From NCBI GenBank assembly GCA_036362985.1, contig JAYGXS010000004.1, forward strand, positions 6,479,711 through 6,543,710: a stretch of DNA of 64,000 nucleotides, in the 5' to 3' direction. Both the position numbers and the translations under genes were made by a program. This document shows, piece after piece, positions 45,831 through 56,309 of the stretch. The notes beneath the pieces are model-generated. The model did not search any database and was not told the origin of the DNA. It saw only the letters and a list, made by a program, of their open reading frames with translations. The stretch's first letter is position 1. Each line of letters begins with the position of its first letter. The stretch comes from Ligula intestinalis (lineage: Eukaryota > Platyhelminthes > Cestoda > Diphyllobothriidea > Diphyllobothriidae).

Positions 45831-46399
45831 TATCAGGCCCAAAGCATAGTGGAAAAAGTGAAATTCGTTAATTGTTAGTGAACTTTCATCAATTAATGGG
45901 GCCAAGCTCTATTTGTCGTAGTAGTCCACATGCTTATACTTATTTACCACAGGCGTGTTTGTTAAACCCACACTAATTTCCTTTCCCTAACATTTAGGTT
46001 TGAGAATAATAATATTTTCATTGATAAGTATCCAACTTCAACAATGGTTTCGTTGTTATTTTATTTGAAGCATGCTGTTCCCGGAGAGAACTTGAAAATT
46101 GTTATAGCTGTAAGATTTATTGGTACCATAAATTTCGGGAGAGCTCCTCAATTACAACCCATCGTTGCATTAAGGTTCACGAATGAAAAAAACACGAAAT
46201 TGGAAATATACAGAAAGGTCATAGGTCCTAGTCAGATAGAGAAAGAAGGTTGAAACAAAATTGGAGGAAAAAAACAGGGAATTGAGTTGTGGGAATATTG
46301 GGCTGGGGAATGTGCAAGATCTGGGGCTTGTGGTTACCAAGGTAAGGCAAGGTTAACCACGTGCTCCAACTGTTTGCAGAGGTCCGGTTTAAAGCGTCT

Positions 46400-48215
46400 A
46401 ATATAAGCAGCTTCCAGGTTACACAAGATTCGAGATGTTCGTGCTCGAAAAAGAACTCGGAAAGAAGTTATAGGATCTACCGATCCAGTCGGTCTTTACG
46501 AGAGAGGCTGAGTTCACCGCTATAAACTGCAGTGTGGGTGTGATCCAGACCATAGACTCGGTTGCACTCACGGAAGCTACCGTTCTGCGAGAACTTCTAC
46601 AGCTTAAAGAAACGAAGTCGTCAGGTCCGGATGAGATAACTGCAAAGCTATTAAAAGAGCTAGCCATAGAGTTGGCGGTACCCCTGTACCTTATCTTCCG
46701 AGCTTCTCTTAATACTGGACAAGTGCCACCCGATTGGAAGACAGAGTGGATTTCACCCATCCACAAAAGTGGAAGTCGGGCGACCGCAAATAACTATAGA
46801 CCGGTCAGCCTCACCTCAATATCCTGCAAGCTTATGGAACGCATAGTCAAACGCGAGCTGATGCACTTTTTGGAGCAACATCAACTTCTTTCTGATAAGC
46901 AGCACGGATTCCGCAGGGGAAGGTCCTGCTTGACCAATCTGCTCTATTGTCTAGAACAATGGACCCGAGCGATCGATGAAGGGAATACGGTGCATACAGT
47001 CTTCGTAGACTTCAAGAAGGCGTTTGACACGGTGCCCCATCAACGTCTCTTATACAAGCTCAGCCGCATAGGGGTAAGGGGAAACCTTTTGCAGTGGATA
47101 GCAAACTTCTTGACTGGTCGTACCCAGACCGTATGTATTGGCGAACAGCGGTCGGCGGAGGTAGCAGTTGAGAGCGGGGTTCCACAGGGATCTGTTCTTG
47201 GCCCTATTCTCTTCCTTATATATATTGATGACTGCATAAGCGGACTAGACTGCGAAATCGCAATGTTTGCTGATGATATAAAACTTTGGAAGGTCATACG
47301 CAACCAAGACGATGAATTAAACCTCCAGGCAAATTTGCATAGACTAGAGCAATGGTCGACCCTTTGGCTCACGCCATTCAATGTGGTAAAATGCAACCTA
47401 ATGCGCTTTGGTAGAACCAGCACTATGCCTCGGAGGGTGTATTACCTGAATCACACGCCGCTGCCAGAGGTTGAGGCTCAGAAAGACCTGGGGGTGTGGT
47501 TCACGCCTTCACTGAAGCCATCACTCCACGTCCTGAAAGTGGCTAAATCCGCAATGTCGAGCTTGTATCTAATCAAGCGAGCCTTTGCTAAGTTTGACAA
47601 AGCTGTATTTGGCAAGGTATTCGGCACGTTCGTGCGACCTCAACTGGAATTTGCCATCCAAGCCTGGAGACCCTGGACAGCCAAAGACAAAAAAAACCTC
47701 GAAAGGGTACAAAGACGCGCAACAAAATTAGTACGAGGACAACGGAACCTCCCTTATGAGACCCGATTGGTAAATCTTGACTTGTTTCCTCTGGATTACA
47801 GGCAGATACGTGGGGACCTAATCCAGGCATTTCGCATGTTGCGTGGTCAGGATTGCTGCCTCCAAACAAATGACTTCTTTGAGCGGGCCACCACCTCTAG
47901 GCTGCGAGGACACCCCCTCAAATTACATGTGACTGGGGCAAGACTTGACCCAAGAAAATTCTTTTTCTCTAAGAGGGTAATCCAGGCATGGAATGCTCTT
48001 CCTGCGGATATTGTCATGTCCCCTTCCGTGGATGTCTTTAAGGCAAACCTAGACCGATATAATGAGTATCGTCACCATTAAGTACTCCAAATCCAATCAC
48101 TGAACTATTCCGATTCTAAAAATTGAAGCGCTCTACATCCAAAACCTGAAATTCTAGAAATGCTATAAATATATACTAATAGTAATTTGTAAGTATTATT
48201 ATTATTATTATTAGT
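46400..48215 (+). mobile_element. 5'-truncated CR1-like LINE
   Basis: The RT frame and C-terminal region of a non-LTR retrotransposon, ending in an (ATT)n tail at 48194-48213, the kind of short 3' microsatellite common in the CR1/L2 group. ORF1 and the endonuclease are missing, as expected for 5' truncation. Confidence 0.85.
46534..48081 (+). CDS. LINE reverse transcriptase, uninterrupted fragment (515 codons)
   Basis: Open over 515 codons, the longest frame in the window. Residues 27-40: SSGPDEITAKLL linker. RT: ISPIHKSGSRATANNYRPVS (73-92), HGFRRGRSCLTNLL (124-137), motif A VFVDFKKAFDTVPH (156-169), motif B GVPQGSVLGPILFLIYIDD (215-233), motif C FADDIKLW (245-252), then LGVWFTPSLKPSLH and the C-terminal block LEFAIQAWRPWTAKDKKN ... 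RRATKLVRGQRNLPYETRL ... FFSKRVIQAWNALPADIV typical of CR1-like ORF2. Both catalytic Asp of FADD are intact. The true frame continues upstream of the first GTG to at least 46474, where a TAG (46471-46473) breaks it. It is a fragment of ORF2, not a complete gene. Confidence 0.85.
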   Translation: MGVIQTIDSVALTEATVLRELLQLKETKSSGPDEITAKLLKELAIELAVPLYLIFRASLNTGQVPPDWKTEWISPIHKSGSRATANNYRPVSLTSISCKLMERIVKRELMHFLEQHQLLSDKQHGFRRGRSCLTNLLYCLEQWTRAIDEGNTVHTVFVDFKKAFDTVPHQRLLYKLSRIGVRGNLLQWIANFLTGRTQTVCIGEQRSAEVAVESGVPQGSVLGPILFLIYIDDCISGLDCEIAMFADDIKLWKVIRNQDDELNLQANLHRLEQWSTLWLTPFNVVKCNLMRFGRTSTMPRRVYYLNHTPLPEVEAQKDLGVWFTPSLKPSLHVLKVAKSAMSSLYLIKRAFAKFDKAVFGKVFGTFVRPQLEFAIQAWRPWTAKDKKNLERVQRRATKLVRGQRNLPYETRLVNLDLFPLDYRQIRGDLIQAFRMLRGQDCCLQTNDFFERATTSRLRGHPLKLHVTGARLDPRKFFFSKRVIQAWNALPADIVMSPSVDVFKANLDRYNEYRHH

Positions 48216-48225
48216 AATTAACAAA

Positions 48226-48858
48226 ATGAGTCTCTGCCATTATCTACCTATGTTGTCTCTACTCACTATGCGATCTGCGCCGATCGTGTCTGAGGACGCA
48301 CCTATCGCACCTATGGTCCTAGGCTATGCGGCCCTGTCACACCCTTTCTCGTATCGACCGATTGCTGACAACGTGGTAGGTTCCTCGGCTCTTGACACAG
48401 CAAAGGCGTATCATGGTCGCATCTCCGGTCTTCGGGACGTTCTCGTGACTCCGAGGTCTCCTCCTCGTATGGTCCTTCGGGTGTAGATATTACTCGTCAT
48501 GGATGCCATGGCTACCGTCAACATTCACAGAAGCATCATGCCCCTATCATTCACATGCTTCCCCACGAGCGACAGTTTTTCTCCTAAAAACCAAAAATGA
48601 CATTCCATTTTGAATTATGAGCCAGCCTTAGGAGTTTTTTCACTGTCTGCTATTCTTCCTCAGTTACATGGCTGGCTCGTGTAATCTGAGTGTGAGTTTT
48701 TTACTTGAAACAAGCGAGTAGTCGTTTGAAATTGTGTCAACGACTTCTTTAGAATGTTCGGCTTTGCCGATGCATTTCTTAAATCCTATGTACCAAGAGG
48801 GAGTTCAAAGGCGTTTGCCTATATTTCCTTTAATAAATTTGACTTGACTTGACTTGAC
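48226..48858 (+). mobile_element. interspersed repeat, TTGAC-tail family, copy 2
   Basis: Longer copy of the family at 22226-22690 (CATCTCCGGT, GACGTTCTCGTG, GACAGTTTTTCTCCT, GAGTTTTTTCACTGTCT, ACCAAGAGGGAG). It ends AATAAATT followed by (TTGAC)4 at 48839-48858, a clear 3' tail of a target-primed retroelement. An 86-codon frame (48226-48486) has no known motif. It abuts the truncated PLE that starts at 48859. Confidence 0.7.
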
Positions 48859-49672
48859 CCGTATCCAGTAGGCGTTCAGTGATAGAGGAACGAGGAGAAC
48901 GGTTTTCTTGCTTGAATAACCAGGTAGATAGATGTTCCTTGGCTCTGGTTGCCAGTTGTCTTTGCGTACGCACTATGTACTTGCATCCACAAGTGCAAAT
49001 GAATTCGTAAACACAATTAGAGGTGGCGTGCAAAGGAAAGGCATCCTTGACACAAGGAGTCGGCATGGGCTTTGGTGGAGAGCAAATTATGAGTTTGGGG
49101 CATAATAGGTTCTTTCTATGGTCTTTAGCAAGCGCCTCTTGATTGTGTTTAGGACGTTATCCCCCTTGAAGGGCAAGGATATAAATACTGGCTTCTTCGG
49201 GGCTAATTTTTAACTCATTTTGGGTCGTAGAGGCTTGCTATATTTGTCTATAAACTGAGGTGGATATCCACGCTTCAGTAAAGTAGCTTTGAGACAACCT
49301 TATTCTACGTCCAAAGTATCCTGAGAACAGATTTTCCTAGTCCTCTGGAAAAGGTTACAAACCAGGTTGAGTTTCCATTGAATGAGAACAAAACTTAGAA
49401 AATGTAAGTACTGACCTTTCCAGGTTTTCTTGTGGAAGACTCTCCATGAAATGGAGCCATCTGTCTGTCTGGACAAGTGGACGTCAAGGAAAGAAAGTTT
49501 GTTATCACGTTCCACTTCCATAGTAAATTTTATCTTCGGATGTAACTTGTTCATAGTGGACAGCAATTCCTCGGCTTCTTTCAGGTTCTCCACGATCGTA
49601 AAAACATCATCTACATAACGTCTGTAGATTGTTGTGTGGTTCAATTCTGCAAGTACTTTGCTTTCTAGATGG
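48859..49672 (-). pseudogene. PLE fragment B: RT C-terminal half and GIY-YIG nuclease
   Basis: Minus-strand PLE of a different family from 38481-41502. Read from 49672: YRRYVDDVF motif C (about 49600-49625), KIKFTMEVERDNKLSFLDVH, ISWRVFHKKTWKGQYLHF, then frames broken near 49300 with FKGDNVLNTIKRRLLKTI (about 49110-49170), and VKDAFPLHATSNCVYEFICT...CGCKYIVRTQRQLATRAKEHL (48830-49066), where the GIY-YIG glycine (YIG) is Val. RT motifs A and B are missing, so it is truncated at its 5' side, and its 3' side is cut at the TTGAC repeat. Confidence 0.82.
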
Positions 49673-50334
49673 CGAATTCAACCTACTTTGTGCTTCCATT
49701 TGTTAATTGCGACAGATCGCAATTGACAAGCTATCATTAAATGTGTTAATATAATTTACGTCCGTTGTTCTGGCCTCTTTTAAATCTGTGAAAAGGGCAA
49801 ATTCTGAATCTAGTTTAATTGCGCCGCGTTATTCATGGGTCACAGGGCTAAATCAATCACTTCCCTAGATCTAGCGTTCATGTTCGTACGCGTTTTTAAG
49901 CAGTGCATCTGTTGTCAGGCTTGCACAGTGTTTAAATATTATATAATATATTCTCTAGAAAGTGACTTCTTATTCTCCACCTATTGATACAAAGCCTTGC
50001 TGTATTGGTCAAAAAATGTGGTTTGCATTTTGAAATAATTACACTTTTGGAAGTTTCTTGCTCACTGAATATGTTTAGTAAGACTGCAGCCTATGCAAGC
50101 CATCAATAGAGCTGCGTCTAACGCAAATATATTTTGCAAAGGTCATTTACATTTCAGTTTGCTTTCCTTGTGTCACTGAGAAATGCAAATAATACAGTTA
50201 AGGCTAACATGTTTTAACTCAGAAATTATTGTTCCCAAACAACGATATGAAGGACGACTTGTATGTATGAGTTATAATTCTGCACAAATTCACATTTTAC
50301 GATTGAAAAGTCATATTTGCAATCATATGTTTTC
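49673..50334. other. no gene recognised
   Basis: AT-rich sequence between two PLE pieces. Confidence 0.4.
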
Positions 50335-50650
50335 AGTAGTTCACCAGCGGGCCAGTACAATGCAGTGAATACCGTGTCGTCAGAACAGACGCCCCCACCA
50401 ACTACGCACGCTGACACTGAGAACACCTACCTCCCCGCCCTCTTTCCTGCTTGCCGGATCCAACGCCACCAACAGGCCAGAACCCACATGCGTGAGACGA
50501 GGGAACACCATCATGACTAATTAAACCCCCACCCCCTCCCGTACCCCGCGAACCATTTAAGAACTATACTTCCTGTAACTGACCATTTCTGTCCTTGCAT
50601 TGCATTGGCCCGCTGATGAATTGCCAAAAACATACGTTTGCCAATATGAG
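50335..50650 (+). mobile_element. PLE 3' end fragment with hammerhead-like core
   Basis: The frame to 50520 ends THMRETREHHHD, like the Thr/Pro-rich tail of the larger PLE. GACGAGGGAACACCATCATGA and ACCCCCACCCCCTCCC match the start of its pseudo-LTR (41325-41360). The tail at 50590-50650 matches 1610-1660. The RT and nuclease are not present. Confidence 0.65.
50604..50645 (+). ncRNA. hammerhead-like ribozyme motif in PLE tail
   Basis: Stem I ATTGGC (50604-50609) pairs perfectly with GCCAAT (50640-50645). Core CTGATGA (50613-50619) is intact. The GAAA box reads AAAA (50626-50629). Stem III AAC (50629-50631) with GTT (50636-50638) around ATAC, T at 50639 as cleavage base. Three extra bases separate stem I from the core. 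The lost G12 predicts inactivity. Confidence 0.5.
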
Positions 50651-51184
50651 TTCAAATTCACAAGCTGACAGCGAGGAGCACATTCAACTATAGAAACTGT
50701 CTAAGACCTCGGAGTTTTCGATAGAAGATGCAAGTTTTGATTACTGCCGATGCTCAAACCGCCTAAACTATGAGGTCTGAATTGGAGCTATGATGTTAAT
50801 CAAATTTGAGTAATTGAACTCTACCAGCTAATAAAAGCACATGGCTAGCACCGATTCTGATAGTGAATGCTTACTGTGGAATCTAGATTCCTTAGGCAAT
50901 CAATTCCCAGCTCACTACTAGACTTACGTAATGATTTTTTGTCTGTTTTTGACAAAGTTCAATAGTTTATTTGAAACAAATGTGATGCACCCTAGCCTAG
51001 ACTAGGGGCTCTGCTCAGCTCTTGCTCTTGCTTTTGTGGGTGCAAGTGCCACTTTTACAACGGAAGATTTCATGATTGGTTGAAATTAATCATTCATATC
51101 CGAAAAAAACCTTATATAATGTCAAGCTATGCAAATGAAGATTGCTTGCAAGTACCAGGGAGACTGGCATGACAATTGAGCCTA
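50651..51184. other. no gene recognised
   Basis: Nothing supported. Confidence 0.35.
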
Positions 51185-52590
51185 ATTGGCTGGTTATTCA
51201 GAAGACGAAGATGCGATCAATGGAGCAAGAGCTTTTTTGCCTGGCGTTTCAGATTCCCTCAGAAATCCTTAATCATAGGTGATGATAACATAGGCATGGT
51301 CATGCGCAGATGAGGTGGATACATGCACAGGCGGCACGATATTTATAGTTCAAAGTGGTTATCCGCGTGTGGGTGCTAATTGTTTACTTCTGTAGCCACC
51401 GCTTTGTTCTTACTTAATGCGGTACTGGCTTCACGCTTTGCGTCCGACTCACTAATTTCCATGTCAGCGTCAGATGCGGGCCTGAGAATGGCCTGACAAT
51501 TATGCCCGCTGTCGTCAGAGTTGTTGCTGCACCCGGCCCTCCCGACTTGACTGAGTTTCTTGTCCTGGAAACTTCTCAGTACACCATATGAGAACGCCAA
51601 ATTGTTGCGCTTGTTAAATGGACTATGAAAATATGGCCAGGTCCCGTCGAGTGAGCCGCAACCTGGGAGTTGGCGTCTTTCTTTCTCACCGCCGCTGCAT
51701 GCTCGGCCATTCGCATCCGGAGTAATCTTGCGGTTTCTCCGACGTAGTTGCTTTGTCCACAACTACACCAGATTCGGTAAACGACTCCAGCCGTTTCCTG
51801 CCGTGGCAGTGGGTCTTTCGGTCTTATGACCCGGCGCCTGATGGTTGCTTCTGGTCTGCGCGCAACTCCAAATGCAAGTGGGGTGAGTAGGCAGCTGACT
51901 GCTTCCAATACATTCCTCACGTACGGAAGAGTCCACCAAACTTTTGCGCCAGTTGGAATAGTGGCTTCTTCGTTCGTTTGCGTATGCATTGGTTGACAAA
52001 ATTGCGCGGATAACCATTGGCTCTCAGTACTCGTCGAAAGTGCTGTAATTCAGCAACTTTGTCTTTCACTTCGCTGCAATGCGTCTCAACGTGCTCTTAC
52101 GCAGCTGCGTTTGTGGCCAATTGGGTGGTTGCTGTTGTAGTTCAGGACTTGCATAGTGTTGCTTGCTTTCCTGAACACTATAGTTTTTAGAGCACCACCA
52201 TATTTGCGGCAAACGAGGATATCCAGATAGGCCATATCGCTGTTCTGTTCTTCATCCATCGTAAATTGAATGTCCAGAAAGACGGCATTTAGACGTTCCT
52301 TGAATGTCAGCACCTGATCCCGTTCAATAACGACGAAAGTGTCGTCCACATACCAAGCCCAGAATTTCGGTCTGTGGTGTTGGAAAACCCGTGACACCAA
52401 CCGTTGCAGGACGGCCTCCGCTATGAGTCCGAAAATGGGCAAACCCATTGGCGTGCCCTACACCTGCTCATAGATAGTTCCGTTGAAGTTGAAGTACGTC
52501 TTGAGGCAGAACTTCAGGAGCTGGAGGATTTGAACGTGCCCGAGGCGATTCTCCGTTTCATTGTACTTCTCTCGTAGGAGAACACGTGGA
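51185..52590 (-). pseudogene. PLE fragment C: RT and GIY-YIG endonuclease with terminal repeat
   Basis: Third PLE family. From 52590: YNETENRLGHVQILQLLKFC, then TYFNFNGTIYEQV, an in-frame stop (52458-52460), TPMGLPIFGLIAEAVLQRL (motif B; the usual GSP is GLP), WYVDDTFVV (motif C intact), IQFTMDEEQNSDMAYLDILV, LNYNSNHPIGHKRS (52086-52448). After frameshifts: GVVYRIWCSCGQSNYVGETA with RLLRMRMAEHAAA, a GIY-YIG core with Y, V-for-I and G kept (51576-51989), HSTGPGH, then a Ser/Asp/Glu-rich end (51376-51762). The last 130 bases (51185-51310) are a terminal repeat whose inverted copy is at 52630-52760. RT motif A and everything upstream are missing. Confidence 0.85.
51236..51290 (-). ncRNA. hammerhead-like hairpin in PLE C terminal repeat (decayed)
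   Basis: On the minus strand: CACCTATGATTAA, GGATTTCTGAGGGAATCT, GAAAC, GCC, AGGC. It aligns with 52671-52712, where stem II is perfect. Confidence 0.35.
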
Positions 52591-52629
52591 CGTTAGCGAT
52601 CGAACCTACGGAGTATATCATGTCTGAAT

Positions 52630-52770
52630 CGTTACCTCATCCGCACATGACCATGCCTATTTTATCATCACCTATGATTGAGGATTCCCTAGGGAATCCG
52701 AAATGTCAGGCAAATAAAACTTCTGTTGCGGTGATCACATCTGCGCTTTCTGAACTGCTTCCTGGGACTC
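52630..52770 (+). repeat. PLE C terminal repeat, inverted relative to 51185-51310
   Basis: CATGACCATGCCTATTTTAT, CACCTATGATTGAGGATTCC, AATGTCAGGCAAATAAAAC and the following CATCT match the reverse complement of 51185-51310. It lies just upstream of the minus-strand RT fragment, so the element is bounded by inverted copies. The hammerhead-like part at 52671-52712 has an 8-pair stem II (GGATTCCC/GGGAATCC) followed by GAAA and TGTC; the CTGATGA side reads ATGATTGA. Confidence 0.7.
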
Positions 52771-52799
52771 GAATATTCGCTACCATTGGTTAGTTATTT

Positions 52800-53830
52800 T
52801 TTTCTAGGATGGTGGCCTGACCAAAGGCTCGCAATCTTGTTAGCTCTCCTAAGGCGTCGAGCCTGCCACTGACCACCACAATGATTTCTGTGTTCAATAG
52901 TGTTCGCTGGGTTGGCCTTAAGCAATGACCTTAGCTCGGATGAGCACGCGCGAACCCCCAATGCAATGTTAGGCTTATTCCTAACAGGTCACGCTATCGG
53001 CCCGCCTTCACACAGAGGCGCGCACAGCCGGGTACAGGTAGCCAATGCGGTCAATCAGGCCACAAGAGAACGCGCGACTTAGTATCCCTTGTAAGCCAGT
53101 AGTCCCTATCAGACAGGAAGATTTGCACAACACACGCGGATGCGCTAGTCGGCTTCTTATGTCGGGGCTTGACCTCGAGGTGGGAAAAAGAGAGCGCTGG
53201 ATATCAACCCAGCGAGGAAACAGCCACCCGAGACAGCTCTTTCGGGTTTTGTACACAATAAACCCTCCCCCGGGTGGATTCCAAAAGTTTGCCCTTCTTA
53301 TTGTGTTCTTCCTTGGGGATTTCAACAGGGCGTAATTCGACGGTGACACACATCATATGTCATCGTTATAACACTAGCGATGCTGAACTCTTCGTTATAA
53401 CAATTATAAACGCTACGTTTGTGCCCCACAGGAAGTTCAAGGCCATAACCATCGAGCAAGGTTAATCTGCCGACGTTATTAACAGTTGGTGGGGTTGGAG
53501 ACTCAAAGCAGAACGGGACGGGCGAGCATTCATCAAAGGATGGCAATATTGCTACAATTATCCAGCCAGTGTTGAACTTCGGATCAGCAGGTCACAAGGC
53601 CGAGCCCGCGATAATCCATAACCAAGTATTGGGTAGCAACGACCGGTAACGGCTAGTGAAATGACCACTTCGGCCACCCTCCTCTGTTTCGGAACTGCTA
53701 CTCTGTCTACACAACTAGCCACTGTGTGGCTGTTGATGGGGAGATTTCGAGTGAGCCGAGCGGTAGAACGGAATGAGTGGATTCCTTGAGCTCCCGAGGC
53801 CGACTTCTCTAAAACTGCTACTTTACTCAA
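52800..53830. other. moderately GC-rich, unidentified, probably repetitive
   Basis: Frames on both strands (for example 53008-53349 minus, 53045-53335 plus) overlap and lack motifs. GGTGGATTCC, CTACCC-like stretches and TGACCACTTCGGCCACC hint at SINE-type sequence, but no second copy was found in the window. Confidence 0.3.
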
Positions 53831-56309
53831 TTAATCCACAGCAAGTGGATCAAATAGAAGTTTACTAAATTAATATTTGTTGTTGATTGTCGTTATTTAT
53901 ATGCAAAAAATTAGCGTACGGCACACTAAAAATATAACTTTCTTTGCCACTAATCATGCCCTGTGAAAAACTACCACTGCAATTGCATATTTTTAAAAAG
54001 ATTGGAGCAAACTGCGGTCGAGTTGTCAGCAAAATCTCGAAATCGTTCATCCCTGTGCTACCTTCAAAATATCTAAATGCCTAGAAGAATATCGAAGCTA
54101 AAATATTCGATGTAACCGACGAAGGTTAAATAAAGAAATGCTTTTACTGACTTTGTTATCGTCAACTTGAGGCTCTGGTTTATGGACTAGAGCTGCAAAC
54201 AAAACGCCCAAAACCGACTGCAAAAACTTTAACGCGTTTACAGTCATTTGCATGTCTCAGTTCAAAAACATTAGACTCCACTAACCGAATACTAGGGCAA
54301 AATTCCTACATCTGACGTAAGTTATAAACTCTGAATTTAACGCCCTTATTGCTGCTTGATACTTTGAAGTCCGGCGACAGACTCCAGCAGGCATACTGCC
54401 CGTGACGTCATGCTTGCAGTCGTTTTCGTCTAACGGTGGTTAAGGTAACCTGTTTATTGACTTCGCCCTGGCTTTTCAGGTCTTAATTTCTTGCTTGCAT
54501 GCTGATTAAAGGTTCGGATGGCGGCTTTAAGCCTTAGAAGGTAGCTCCAATAGCTATAAAATCAGCCCCTGTCACACCAGGGTGTTAGACATCCTAACAT
54601 ATACGCTAGAAATGCAACCCATAATTATAACATTCGGGCAACCAAGTCAAGGCGAATAGATTACCTATGAAGTCTCGGAATAGCAAAATCAACTGTGCTA
54701 GAAAACTCAGTATAATTCACTTAGCTTTTATGACGCTGTACTTCTTTTTGTCCTTGATGAATATGACAGGCTTTTATATACCTCGATCTATCCTGACGTC
54801 AGAATACAAAGGATCAGTGCTCTTATGTTTTTGGCTGCGAATATACAGCATTTAATCATCAACCTCTGAGTCGCTTCATGTTTTTTAAGAATTAGGGAAG
54901 AGATTATGAATTGGCCATCAGGCTATCCACAATTTAGGCTAATTTGCAGTTATTTGACTGTGTCCAATAAACGGAGAATAACCAGCACAGTCTAACTTGT
55001 CACTGAAGATATTTATTTTCCGAAATTAAGCTTTATGTTGCGCGGATTAGAATGTTGACAGCGGATCTGGCTATCGTGTCATGACTTTTAGTTATCTTTT
55101 CCTGCCGATCCTCAATAAATCATATCAGTCAAACATTTGTTTTTTCACTTTCAAACATTGATGAAAAGTTTGGCCATGTGTATCTGATTTGTCCGTTTAA
55201 GGAGAAGCAGTGTACTTCCGATTTTATGAGAAACAGAAAACTAAAATCTTAGTGCTGAAGCAGTATGGAGCCCGACTTATGTTGGCCGAAAATGATGACA
55301 CTAGCGACAAAAAGGCTGGTATTCAACTCAGGATATTCTCATCCGTCCGCTACAGATAGGTAGTTTTTCTTAATATGCATTCAATCAATTTATTTTGCTG
55401 ATATCAGCTTCAAGTCTTCTCCATATAGTGAGCCATCAATAACCACTGCAGATGAAATTATAATGCATGGCGAACCCCATGCTCGTTGCCTAAGTAGTAT
55501 CGTTAGGAAACCTATTGTTGGGGGGGCTACCAGTTAAGACAAAGGAGCATGTGACGGTTACTTCTGGTGATAATGCCGACGACATTTAGCAACAGGATAA
55601 AGTAAAATTAGAATTTGAAACACTCTTCTGGCTATGTTTGGCTATGGTTTCTAGAAATGAATTCTCTCAATGTGCAAAAGGGGCGCATGTTTTAATGCCG
55701 GTTTGCGAGTAATATTCAGTTCTTCGGAAAATGCGGCATTTCGCATGATATATACGTTTATATTATATAAACATTATATATATACGTTTTAAAGCCAATC
55801 TTAATTCGCCTTTCAGGTCAAATTACTTTAAATAACATCAACATTAGGCTCTTTTATTTCAAAATTACTTAAAATCTTTTCCATTGCCCACAATTACTAA
55901 GCTTCCGTCGTTTTTATGTGCGCTGTACTGCCGTTCCAGCAGGTTCATAAGCTTTTTATGCAGGAATTATTTGTTTCATAATTTCTTACATCAAAGGGTT
56001 TTAACGTAAGTCCTTGTTTAAAATTGATTAAGCAATGGGTTCACAGAAATAAGCACATCGAACTTTGATATAGATTAGACACAAGTGTGCTCGAACAAGC
56101 ACGTCAGACTGGGTGTTTTTATAGGTAAGTGAAGCAAGCTTCTTGCTCTCTCCATCGTTAGGAATTTAGACTTATAATTCGATGGGAACTTGTATGTGCA
56201 GTTCAGCCTGTAATCTCAATAACTGTGACCGTGTATCATGATGATGATAACGCGCCCAGCTTTGCTTTTAACATGGCGCGTTAGTTCATGCTACCAACTA
56301 CAGTGTCAC
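53831..56309. other. no gene recognised; 3' side of the minus-strand gene
   Basis: AT-rich, with TATATA-rich tracts at 55745-55790. The 3' UTR of the gene ending at 56310 should lie in the upper part; an AATAAA on the minus strand near 55853 is one candidate signal. Confidence 0.35.

Noticed and set aside
46419..46766. 115-codon minus frame
   Set aside because: Antisense shadow of the LINE RT.
54667..54855. Small hydrophobic frame as a membrane protein
   Set aside because: 62 codons in AT-rich DNA, with no initiation context or conservation evidence.
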